In this document: piece by piece, positions 44,401 to 51,233 of the stretch
Layout: the number at the start of each line of letters is the position of its first letter
Position numbering within the stretch: position 1 is the first letter of the stretch
NCBI GenBank assembly: GCA_964640725.1
Contig: CAZXIJ010000008.1
Span: 89,402 to 153,401 of the forward strand
Reading direction: 5' to 3'
From: CALHVX01 sp964640725
GTDB lineage: Bacteria; Pseudomonadota; Gammaproteobacteria; Pseudomonadales; Azotimanducaceae
Length of the DNA: 64,000 nt
The notes under the pieces: model-generated
The model's database searches: none
Told to the model about the DNA's origin: nothing
The model's input: the letters and a program-made list of their open reading frames with translations, nothing else
Position numbers and translations under genes: made by a program

Positions 44401-44470
44401 GAGCCCGAGCGTCAAGCCCCCGTATCTGCTCTCGGCCCGCAGCTATCGCTGGGGCTTCCTGTTGCGCTGA
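41429..44470 (+). CDS. lacZ: Beta-galactosidase (GH2, LacZ type)
   Basis: 1013 residues, full LacZ length. The sugar-binding domain contains EVPGNWQLQGHDYPIYTNVK and YSQDSRLPAEFD. The catalytic core has LRLNGQPLLIRGVNKHEHD, the acid/base Glu in ILWSLGNESGYG and the nucleophile Glu in LILCEYAHAMGNS. The C-terminal small-chain domain includes RWQGRGPHENYPDR. No signal peptide, so cytoplasmic; a permease for its substrate is not in the window. Last of the coupled galK-lacZ block; the BVMO gene follows 80 bp later. Confidence 0.97.
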   Translation: MALNNFPVSFWQTPAITAVNRLPAHTPLASWRDEQGARDDLASPSVLSLDGAWGFAAYSSPGQVPAQWPGGTWTTGEVEVPGNWQLQGHDYPIYTNVKYPFPRRPPRVPDDNPVGCYERRFTLPVGWQSGQTRVIFGGVNSAFYLWCNGSFVGYSQDSRLPAEFDLSEHLRAGDNVLQALVLRWSDGSYLECQDMWWLSGLYRSVQLLHKPEARLTDVQLTTAFDAGSGQGTLALTAIGEGVRGKTVRACLYDGEQRLAELEQPFGTAPVDEKGGYRERAQLALSVPRVRPWSAESPALYRLTLALLDGDNGPLIEAEGYDVGFRTVEISGGQLRLNGQPLLIRGVNKHEHDPDRGHAETLAGVEQDLKLMKQHNFNAVRCSHYPHQPGFYRLCDRLGLYVVDEANIETHGMTPMGALADDEQWTAAFVERGARMVQRDRNHPSIILWSLGNESGYGAAHDAMYAWIRRTDPSRPIQYEGGGADTPVTDIICPMYARVDQDEPSGFREQPKYAITRWVAQPGEARPLILCEYAHAMGNSLGNFGDYWDAFRSHPRLQGGFIWDWVDQGLRRQTDDGRDYWAYGGDFGDQINDRQFCINGLVFPDRSPHPTLLEAKRLQQPLQFQLLDAAALTVEIHNEASFEPTHGQRLHWSCETPAAVLASGEQPLSLAPQERGQIELLAGPVAAPAGQALWLNLWVTLDQETAWCSAGHELARHQFVLQEADSSPARPAALAVPQRDGDRWTIAAGASRWTLSAATGQLLAWEKAGEAMLAAPVTDHFVRAPLDNDIGVSQADWKDPNAWAVRWERAGLWALAHRCVGVEPAGDGLLCQHEYQHGAEVLLRSQWLWHFGADGSASVDIAVQVSEAVPALPRVGAMLRLAATPARVRWQGRGPHENYPDRLRSADYGCWEAGPDALHTPYVFPSENGLRCHVSELDLGTLKVRGNFHFGLSPYGEAQLREARHQSDLEASAQPYLALDGHHMGVGGDDSWSPSVKPPYLLSARSYRWGFLLR

Positions 44471-44550
44471 GCGATCGCCGGCGCAAGGCTGCCTTGATTT
44501 GCGCCGGCATTCTGGTCAAGGTCCGGGGACCACTATTTCGGGAGCCCACC

Positions 44551-46383
44551 ATGGCTGAAGCAACGACCGAGACCGGCCGCGCCATCGACAAGGAAGCGCT
44601 GCGCCGCAAGTACCGGGAAGAGCGCGACAAGCGCCTGCGCGCCGACGCGAATAACCAGTACATCGAGATCGCCGATCAGTACGATCACTATCTGACGGAT
44701 CCCTACACGCCGCAGCAAGCGCGCGAGCCCCTGCAGGACCACGTCACCTTTGCCTTTATCGGCGGCGGCTTCTCTGGCCTGGTGACTGGTGCCCGTTTGG
44801 CAGAGGCGGGGATCCACGATGTCCGCATCGTCGAGAAAGGTGGCGACTTTGGCGGGACCTGGTACTGGAACCGCTATCCCGGCGCGCAGTGCGATACCGC
44901 GGCCTTTGTCTACCTGCCGCTGCTGGAAGAAACCGGCTACATGCCGTCGGAAAAGTACGTGCACGCGCCAGAGATCCTGGCGCAGTGCCAGCGTATCGGC
45001 AAACAGTTCGGGCTGTACGACAACGCGCTGTTCCACACTCAGGTGCGCAACCTCAGCTGGCAGGAAGACAGCCAGCGCTGGCTGATCGAGACCGATCGCG
45101 GCGACGCCTTTACCGCGCAGTACGTGGGTATGGGCACAGGCCCCCTGCACGTGCCGAAGCTGCCGGGCATTCCGGGGATTGCGTCCTTCAGGGGCCATTC
45201 CTTTCATACCAGCCGCTGGGATTACGACTACACCGGCGGCGACCCGCAGGGCGCGCCGTTGGCGAAGCTCGCAGACAAGCGCGTGGCGATCATCGGCACC
45301 GGGGCCACCTCCGTGCAGTGTATTCCGCACCTGGCCCGCGCGGCGCAGAAGCTGTACGTCTGTCAGCGTACGCCTTCGTCAGTGGACGAGCGGGGCAACC
45401 ACCCGATCGATCCGGAGTGGTTCGAAACCATCGCGACCCCCGGTTGGCAGCAACGCTGGCTGGAAAACTTTACCGCCAACCAGACGGGGCAGCCGACCGA
45501 GGACGACCTGGTCCAGGATGGCTGGACGGATCTTTCCAAGCGCGTCCGCTCTCGGATCATGCAGCTCAAGCCCGAGGAGATGACCACGGACAGCATGATG
45601 GCGGCCTACGAAGACTCGGATCTCGAGAAGATGTCCGAGATTCGCGCGCGCACCGACAAGGTCGTGAGCGACCCGGAGACGGCAGACAAACTGAAAGCCT
45701 GGTACGCGCAGCTCTGCAAGCGCCCCTGCTTTCACGATGACTATCTGAAGGCCTACAACGAGCCGGCCTGCGAGCTGCTCGATACGGACGGGCAGGGCGT
45801 TGAGCGGATCACCGAAAAAGGCGTGGTGGTGGCCGGCGTTGAGCACGAGGTCGACTGCATCATCTACGCCTCCGGTTTCGAGGTGGGCACGCCCTTTGAG
45901 CGACGCAACGGCTACGACACCGTGGGTCGCGATGGCCTGAAGCTGTCTGAGTACTGGGCGGACGGCATGCGCACGCTCCACGGCACCCATGTGCGTGGCT
46001 TTCCCAACCTTTTTCTGGTGCAGGCCACCCAGGGCGCAAACCTGATCTCCAACTACCCGCACAACCTGACGGAGGCCGGAACCACCATCTCCCGGCTGGT
46101 TCGCCATGCGGCGGATGCTGGCTACGCCGAGATCGAAGTCTCTCAGGAAGCCCAGGACGCCTGGCTCAAGTTGCTCGAGCAGGCGCCGCCCATGATGATC
46201 GGCTCCACCGATTGCACCCCCGGGTACTACAACAACGAAGGCAAGGGGTGGGAGTCGGAGCAGGGCATCACGCGTGCGGCGGGATATCCCATGGGGCCCG
46301 TGGCCTATTTTCAGTATCTGAAGCAGTGGCGCGAGAGCGGCGAATTTCCGGGCATCGAATTTCGCGGCGTTCGCGATGGCTGA
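44551..46383 (+). CDS. Baeyer-Villiger monooxygenase, class B flavoprotein (1)
   Basis: 610 residues. FIGGGFSGLVTGARL is the FAD Rossmann motif, GGTWYWNRYPGAQCD the flavin-near signature, FRGHSFHTSRWD the BVMO fingerprint FxGxxxHxxxW(D), and VAIIGTGATSVQCIP the NADPH site. It would insert oxygen next to a ketone to give an ester or lactone. The N-terminal ~60-residue extension (DKEALRRKYREERDKRLRAD) is typical of the steroid/cyclododecanone-active subgroup. The start ATG 44551 follows GGGAG; the upstream frame to 43861 lies inside lacZ and is not used. Confidence 0.95.
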   Translation: MAEATTETGRAIDKEALRRKYREERDKRLRADANNQYIEIADQYDHYLTDPYTPQQAREPLQDHVTFAFIGGGFSGLVTGARLAEAGIHDVRIVEKGGDFGGTWYWNRYPGAQCDTAAFVYLPLLEETGYMPSEKYVHAPEILAQCQRIGKQFGLYDNALFHTQVRNLSWQEDSQRWLIETDRGDAFTAQYVGMGTGPLHVPKLPGIPGIASFRGHSFHTSRWDYDYTGGDPQGAPLAKLADKRVAIIGTGATSVQCIPHLARAAQKLYVCQRTPSSVDERGNHPIDPEWFETIATPGWQQRWLENFTANQTGQPTEDDLVQDGWTDLSKRVRSRIMQLKPEEMTTDSMMAAYEDSDLEKMSEIRARTDKVVSDPETADKLKAWYAQLCKRPCFHDDYLKAYNEPACELLDTDGQGVERITEKGVVVAGVEHEVDCIIYASGFEVGTPFERRNGYDTVGRDGLKLSEYWADGMRTLHGTHVRGFPNLFLVQATQGANLISNYPHNLTEAGTTISRLVRHAADAGYAEIEVSQEAQDAWLKLLEQAPPMMIGSTDCTPGYYNNEGKGWESEQGITRAAGYPMGPVAYFQYLKQWRESGEFPGIEFRGVRDG

Positions 46384-47230
46384 AGATTCGAAGGCGCGAC
46401 CGGCAAAAAGAGCGCGCGAGCCGTGGCCGGTGTTCGACACGCCAATCATCGAGACCCACTGCCATCTCGACTATCTGGAAGAAGAGGCGCTGGCTGCGGT
46501 GCTTGACCGGACCGCTCAGTGCGGCGTGGACCAGATCGTGACGATTGCCGTCAGCCCGGACAATCTTGCGACCGTGCGCAAGCTGGTGGCCGAGCACGGG
46601 AACGTGTTCGGTACGCAGGGCATCCATCCCCATGAAGCGCAAGGCTACAGCGATGCCGTAGATGCAGAGATACGAGGGGCGCTGGCCGATAACCCGCGCC
46701 TGCTGGCGGTGGGCGAGATCGGGCTGGATTACTTCTACGATCACGCGCCCCGGGCCGCTCAGCTGCAGGCCTTTGAGCGACAGCTGCAGATCGCTGCTGA
46801 TCTGGCTCTGCCCATCGTCGTCCATACCCGGGAAGCCGATGAAGACACGCGGGCGGTGCTGGCCAACTTCAGTGGCCGGCTGGCGGGTAAGGGCGTCATC
46901 CACAGCTTTACGTCGGGCCTGCCGCTGGCTGAGTGGTGCCTGGGCGAGGGCTTCATGCTCGGCTTTAACGGCATCTCTACATTTAACAAGGCAGACAACG
47001 TTCGCGAGGTCGTCGCGGCAACGCCCGACGCGCAGATCGTGCTGGAGACTGACTCGCCTTACCTGACCCCCGTGCCCTACCGGGGCAAGCCCAACGCGCC
47101 ATACTATCTGCCGTTTATCGCCGAGTACCTGGCTGACTTCCGCGGCACCGAGCGGGAGGCGTTTTTGCAGCAGGCCCGGTGCAACAGCCTGGCCCTGTTT
47201 CCCGGGCTCACCCAGGCCGAAGCATGCTGA
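46376..47230 (+). CDS. TatD-family metal-dependent hydrolase
   Basis: 284 residues. HCHLDYL (metal-site HxH), GIHPHEAQ, AVGEIGLDYFYD with the catalytic Glu, LPIVVHTREAD, and VLETDSPYLTP with the final Asp make the TatD DNase fold. Members are 3'-5' DNases or deacetylase-like. It overlaps the BVMO stop by 8 bp, so it is translationally coupled. It converges on and overlaps (23 bp) the GNAT gene on the other strand. Confidence 0.92.
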   Translation: MAEDSKARPAKRAREPWPVFDTPIIETHCHLDYLEEEALAAVLDRTAQCGVDQIVTIAVSPDNLATVRKLVAEHGNVFGTQGIHPHEAQGYSDAVDAEIRGALADNPRLLAVGEIGLDYFYDHAPRAAQLQAFERQLQIAADLALPIVVHTREADEDTRAVLANFSGRLAGKGVIHSFTSGLPLAEWCLGEGFMLGFNGISTFNKADNVREVVAATPDAQIVLETDSPYLTPVPYRGKPNAPYYLPFIAEYLADFRGTEREAFLQQARCNSLALFPGLTQAEAC

Positions 47231-47642
47231 CGTGGGGAATGCCGTCCTCCAGGTAGTCCTCGCCCTGGCGGCAGAAACCAAAGCCTTCGTACCAGGCCTC
47301 CAGGTGTCGCTGCCCGGACAGGATCCAGGGCCCCTCAGAGCTGGCCAGGGCCTTGCGAATCAGTTGCTCGGCGAGGCCGCGCCCGCGAGCCTGCCGGGCG
47401 GTGACGAGCCTGCCGATCCGGTGGCCCTGGGACTCCTGCAGCAGGCGCAGGGCGGCCACCGCCTGGCCGTTCTCCTCGAGCCACAGGTGCCGGGCGCCGG
47501 GCTCCCGGTCCCGGCCGTCCAGATCCTGATAGACGCAGTTCTGTTCCACGACAAAGATTTCGCTGCGCAGCGCCAGGATGGCGTACAGCTGATCGACACT
47601 CAGATCCGAAAACGCGGCGTCGAAGGCTGCGACACTGCTCAA
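47208..47642 (-). CDS. ElaA-like GNAT acetyltransferase
   Basis: 144 residues. LYAILALRSEIFVVEQNCVY is the ElaA hallmark, IGRLVTARQARGRGLAEQLI is GNAT motif A (Arg-x-x-Gly-x-Gly acetyl-CoA loop) and YEGFGFCRQGEDYLEDGIPH is motif B. The start is TTG 47642, whose last two bases form the aldolase stop (TTGA), so it is coupled to the upstream aldolase gene. The acetyl acceptor is unknown. Confidence 0.87.
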   Translation of the reverse strand: MSSVAAFDAAFSDLSVDQLYAILALRSEIFVVEQNCVYQDLDGRDREPGARHLWLEENGQAVAALRLLQESQGHRIGRLVTARQARGRGLAEQLIRKALASSEGPWILSGQRHLEAWYEGFGFCRQGEDYLEDGIPHVSMLRPG

Positions 47643-48298
47643 GGCGCAGACCCGGATGGCTGCTGGCCGTAGCCTTTGAACTGCGCCAGCACCTCGTCCA
47701 TAGCGTCGTCGCTCAGTACCCGGGGCCCGCCGATGGCCAGGGTGCCGTGGTACCAGCTGGCCTGGGTCTCGATTTCTTCGGCGATGGCCATGGCCTGGGC
47801 CACAGTTGGGCCCACAGCGATCTGGCCGTGATTGGCCATCAGGCAACCCAGGCGCCCGTCCAGGGTCTGCACGATGTGATCAGCCAGCGCCTGGCTGCCA
47901 AAAGTCGCGTAGGGTGCCAGGCGTATCTCTGCGCCTCCGGTGATCGCGGTCATGTAGTGCAGCGGCGGGATGGTTCGGTGGGCGCAGGCGAGGGTGGTCG
48001 CGAATCTTGAGTGACAGTGCACGACTGCATTGATGTCCGGCCGCGCCTGCAGAATGCCGCTGTGCATGCGCCACTCGCTGGAAGGCTTGCAGGTGCCCTG
48101 ATGGTTGCCGTGGGTATCAACGCGCACCATCTGCTCCGGCGCCAGCTCACCGGCGGGAATGCCTGACGGAGTGATCAACAGGTCCTGTTCGCAGCGCACC
48201 GAGGCGTTGCCCGCCGTGCCTGTGTTCAGGCCGCTGTGTGCCATGGCCTGCATGGCCTGCAGCAGCGCCTCGCGCAGCTGTGCTTCCAGGTCGGTCAT
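47639..48298 (-). CDS. Class II aldolase/adducin-family protein
   Basis: 219 residues. TAGNASVRCEQDLLITPSGI is the opening sugar-phosphate site. The Zn ligands are the His pair of VVHCHSRFATT and the His of MANHGQIAVG, with Glu in SSEWRMHSGIL probably catalytic. It resembles L-fuculose/L-ribulose-phosphate aldolases (FucA/AraD group). The physiological substrate is unknown. It heads a two-gene operon with the GNAT gene and diverges from the aminotransferase gene 72 bp away. Confidence 0.9.
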   Translation of the reverse strand: MTDLEAQLREALLQAMQAMAHSGLNTGTAGNASVRCEQDLLITPSGIPAGELAPEQMVRVDTHGNHQGTCKPSSEWRMHSGILQARPDINAVVHCHSRFATTLACAHRTIPPLHYMTAITGGAEIRLAPYATFGSQALADHIVQTLDGRLGCLMANHGQIAVGPTVAQAMAIAEEIETQASWYHGTLAIGGPRVLSDDAMDEVLAQFKGYGQQPSGSAP

Positions 48299-48370
48299 GG
48301 GGTGTTCCTTGCGTCGGCGGTTCTGCCACGCCTATGGTAGCAACCCCCGCAAACAGAAGCAGGCGACTTG

Positions 48371-49594
48371 ATGACAGGCTCGGCAGATCGCGCGCTCCGG
48401 GAACGCGCCGCAAAGGTCATTCCCGCCGGCATGTACGGCCACCAGTCCGTGCGCACGCTGCCACCCGGTACACCGCAGTTTTTTGCCCGGGCCCAGGGTG
48501 CCTATCTCTGGGATGTCGACGGCAAGCAATATCTCGATTTGATGTGTGGCTACGGGCCCAGCCTCTTTGGCTACGGCCATGAGGCCATCGATGCAGCCTA
48601 CGTTGAACAGCTGCGGCAAATAGACGTGGGCACGGGGCCGACGGCGCAGATGGTGACCCTGGCTGAGCAAATGACGAGCATGGTCGCGCATGCGGACTGG
48701 GCGATCTTTTGCAAGAACGGCACCGATGCGACCTCCATGGCGCTCATGACCGCCCGCGCCTATCGCGGCAAACGGAAGGTGCTGGTCGCCCAGGGGGCTT
48801 ACCACGGCGCTGCGAGTTGGTGTACGCCGATGCCGGCTGGCACGCTGCCGGAAGACCGGGAGCACCTGATCTACTACCAGTACAACGACGAGCAGAGCCT
48901 GGCCGATGCCGCGGCGAGCGCCGGCGATGACCTGGCCGGCATTTTCGCGTCACCGTTCAAGCACGACGTACTGGTCAACCAGGCCTTGCCGGATCCCGGT
49001 TACGCGTCCCGGGCGCGCGCCCTGTGCGATGAGCTTGACGCGTTGCTGATCGTGGACGATGTGCGCGCCGGCTTTCGCATGGCGCGGGACTGCAGCTGGC
49101 ACGGGATGGGCATCGAGCCGGACCTGTCGAGCTGGGGCAAGGCCATTGCCAACGGTCACCCGCTGTCGGCGTTGCTGGGCAACGACCGGGCCCGGGAGGC
49201 GGCCAGCACGCTCTACGTGACTGGCTCCTACTGGTTTGCCGGCGCGGCCATGGCGGCCGCAGTGCAGACGCTGGCTCTGATTCGGGACACAGACTATCTG
49301 GAACGTACGGTCGCGCTCGGCGAGCAGCTTCGGAGCGGGCTGGCGGCGGTTGCGCAGCGCTTTGATCTGCCGATCAGCCAGACCGGGCCCGTGCAGATGC
49401 CCCTGGTGATGTTCGATCAGCCTGACGGCAAGCGTGATCTGAAGCTGGGCAGCGAGTTTTCAGCGGGGATGATGCAGCGGGGCATCTACTTTCACCCGTA
49501 CCACAACATGTTTATTAACGCAGCGATGACAGAGAACGACATCGCCGCGGTGGCGGAGGCGGCCGAAGCGACCGCCCGCGCGCTCCGAGCCTGA
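48371..49594 (+). CDS. Class III pyridoxal-phosphate aminotransferase (glutamate-1-semialdehyde type)
   Basis: 407 residues. The PLP Lys is in LSSWGKAIANGHPLSAL, the Asp that contacts the pyridine N is in LIVDDVRAGFR, and KNGTDATSMALMTARAYRGK is a typical class III segment. It lacks the N-terminal ~30 residues of canonical HemL, and its pocket residues differ, so it is more likely an aminomutase or transaminase of another amino compound. Start ATG 48371, not the TTG at 48368. Divergent from the class II aldolase gene. Confidence 0.9.
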   Translation: MTGSADRALRERAAKVIPAGMYGHQSVRTLPPGTPQFFARAQGAYLWDVDGKQYLDLMCGYGPSLFGYGHEAIDAAYVEQLRQIDVGTGPTAQMVTLAEQMTSMVAHADWAIFCKNGTDATSMALMTARAYRGKRKVLVAQGAYHGAASWCTPMPAGTLPEDREHLIYYQYNDEQSLADAAASAGDDLAGIFASPFKHDVLVNQALPDPGYASRARALCDELDALLIVDDVRAGFRMARDCSWHGMGIEPDLSSWGKAIANGHPLSALLGNDRAREAASTLYVTGSYWFAGAAMAAAVQTLALIRDTDYLERTVALGEQLRSGLAAVAQRFDLPISQTGPVQMPLVMFDQPDGKRDLKLGSEFSAGMMQRGIYFHPYHNMFINAAMTENDIAAVAEAAEATARALRA

Positions 49595-49596
49595 CC

Positions 49597-49615
49597 GGTC
49601 CCCTAAGCTGGGACC
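49597..49615. terminator. Hairpin between convergent aminotransferase and small-acidic-protein genes
   Basis: GGTCCC (49597-49602) and GGGACC (49610-49615) with a 7-base loop. The loop contains the minus-strand stop codon. Short stem, no U-tract; weak candidate. Confidence 0.4.
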
Positions 49616-49782
49616 AGGTACAGATTGGTGTACATGGGGTCGTCGTCCGCGTCATCGAGTTCTGAGTTCTGCGGCTCGTACTGTTCGAACAGGACCAGGT
49701 TGTTGACCGCCAGGTAACCTTCGGGGATCTCCGGTGCTTCGAAGATGTCCAGGCTGTAGTCGATCGCCAGGGGGCTGCTCAT
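49603..49782 (-). CDS. 59-residue acidic small protein, unknown
   Basis: Start ATG 49782 is preceded by GGAGG at an ideal five-base spacing, the best ribosome site in the area. The peptide opens MSSPLAIDYSLDIFEAPEIP, then an aromatic/aliphatic middle (VNNLVLFEQYEP) and an acidic cluster (ELDDADDDP) before TNLYLVPA. It has no Cys, Lys or Arg and will be very acidic. It has no signal peptide, CxxC or leader-peptide motif I recognise. It stands alone, convergent with the aminotransferase gene; the function is unknown. Confidence 0.7.
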   Translation of the reverse strand: MSSPLAIDYSLDIFEAPEIPEGYLAVNNLVLFEQYEPQNSELDDADDDPMYTNLYLVPA

Positions 49783-50092
49783 TGTTTCCTCCGTGATGGT
49801 GCTGACCATCGTGTTCGTGGGTTAGATGGTTCGACGGCGTTCCTGCCGTCGGAGGGCCGGGTCGCCCCTTGCTCGCTCCAGAGTAAGCAAACGGCGTGCC
49901 AGCGGCGGCGCACCCTATCAGCCGTATATGACACAAATACTGCACCAGGATGGGGCGTTGCTGTCTTTTCGGGCGTTGTGCAGTGCAATATCAGGGCAGA
50001 CGTGCCGGGATGGGTATCGACACCGCAACGCTGTCCCGCTCACGGCGACACTGGCATTCTGCGCTCTGTCGAAGCTCGCCCGAAAGGTCCCG
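49783..50092. other. 310-bp divergent non-coding region
   Basis: Separates the acidic-protein gene (leftward) from the RND adaptor (rightward). It contains the only moderately AT-rich patch of this neighbourhood near 49915-49950 (CCGTATATGACACAAATACTG). I found no clear -35/-10 pair, tandem repeat or long hairpin. An open frame from 49826 reaches into the adaptor but has no ribosome site, so it is not called. Confidence 0.6.
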
Positions 50093-51196
50093 ATGAGTCG
50101 TACATTGTCCTGGATTGCGCTCATTCTGGTCTGCCTGCTGGTCGCCGCTGGCCTGGGCTTCTTCAAGTACGGCCAGATTCAGGCTGCAATCGCCTACGGC
50201 GCGTCTTTTCCCGAACCTGCGGAGGCCGTGGAGTTCGTGATCGTCGGCGAACGGGAGGTTCAGCCCAGCAGCTCGGTCACGGGGCAGGTCGTGGCGGTGC
50301 GCGCCGTCGAGCTGCTGACCGAGGTCGCTGGCGTGATCGCGCGCGTTGGCTTTGAGTCTGCCGCCCGCGTCGAGGCCGGTCAGCTGCTGCTGGCGTTCGA
50401 TGCCCGGGAAGAGCAGGCAGAGGTCGCTGCCGCAGAGGCAGCTCTGCGGCTGGCGGACCTGGACCGGGAGCGAGCCCGCAAACTCCGGGCAACCGGGGCT
50501 GCGGCGCTTGACGTGCTCGACCGGGCCCAGGCCGCCTGGCAGTCGAGCGCTGCCGAGGTCGCGCGGACCAAGGCGCGGCTTGCCAAGCGCCAGGTACTGG
50601 CACCTTTCGCGGGCACGGCGGGCCTGCACGAGTTCGAGCCTGGTCAGTATCTGGCTCAGGGCACCGCGGTCACACGTCTGGTCGGCGATGAGGACGTGCT
50701 CTGGATCGACTTTTCCGTGCCCCAGCAGCAGGCGCCGCTGGTGGGCGACGGGGTTCAGGTGTCCGCGCCCGATACGCAGCAGTGGGTACCGGGGCGCGTG
50801 GTCGCCCGGGATGCCGCCGTAGACCAGCGCTCCCGCAACCTTCGGTTTCGCGCCGAGGTCGAGCGCGCGGCCCTGGCGATGATGCCCGGCGCGCTGGTGC
50901 GGGTGACCGTGCCTCTGGGCACCGCGGCACCGGCCGCTGTCGTGCCCGTCACGGCTGTGCGACGCGACGCGTTTGGCGCCCGTGTGTTTGCTCTGGTGCC
51001 AGCGGAAGAGGGCGCTGGCGGCGACGAACGGGCGGTCCTGCGCAACGTCGAGATCGGGGAGCAGCTGGGCACTGAGGTGGTCGTCCTGTCCGGGCTGGCA
51101 CCGGGCGATCGCATTGCCGCAACCGGAGCGTTCAAACTGCGCGACGGCGTGCTGGTGAACGCGGTGCCTTACCTCGCCGGGGACGGCGCGCCGTGA
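50093..51196 (+). CDS. RND efflux periplasmic adaptor subunit (MFP)
   Basis: 367 residues. An N-terminal membrane anchor (WIALILVCLLVAAGLGFFKY) is followed by barrel-sandwich/lipoyl half (LLTEVAGVIARVGFESAARV), a helical hairpin rich in Ala/Arg (VAAAEAALRLADLDRERARK), beta-barrel domain and a membrane-proximal region (VVLSGLAPGDRIAATGAFKL). The start is ATG 50093 with AAAGG seven bases upstream. It pairs with the RND pump 37 bp downstream. No outer-membrane factor follows, so it must share a TolC-type channel encoded elsewhere. Confidence 0.92.
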   Translation: MSRTLSWIALILVCLLVAAGLGFFKYGQIQAAIAYGASFPEPAEAVEFVIVGEREVQPSSSVTGQVVAVRAVELLTEVAGVIARVGFESAARVEAGQLLLAFDAREEQAEVAAAEAALRLADLDRERARKLRATGAAALDVLDRAQAAWQSSAAEVARTKARLAKRQVLAPFAGTAGLHEFEPGQYLAQGTAVTRLVGDEDVLWIDFSVPQQQAPLVGDGVQVSAPDTQQWVPGRVVARDAAVDQRSRNLRFRAEVERAALAMMPGALVRVTVPLGTAAPAAVVPVTAVRRDAFGARVFALVPAEEGAGGDERAVLRNVEIGEQLGTEVVVLSGLAPGDRIAATGAFKLRDGVLVNAVPYLAGDGAP

Positions 51197-51233
51197 TGGC
51201 CAGAGCAACCGGCCGCCGTCCTGGGAGTCCCGT

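Noticed and set aside
43861..44550. N-terminal extension of the first BVMO into lacZ
   Set aside because: It runs out of frame through the lacZ coding region, and ATG 44551 has a good ribosome site and matches family N termini.
48371..49594. hemL glutamate-1-semialdehyde aminomutase
   Set aside because: The family is right but the N terminus is short and pocket residues differ, so a specific hemL name is not supported.
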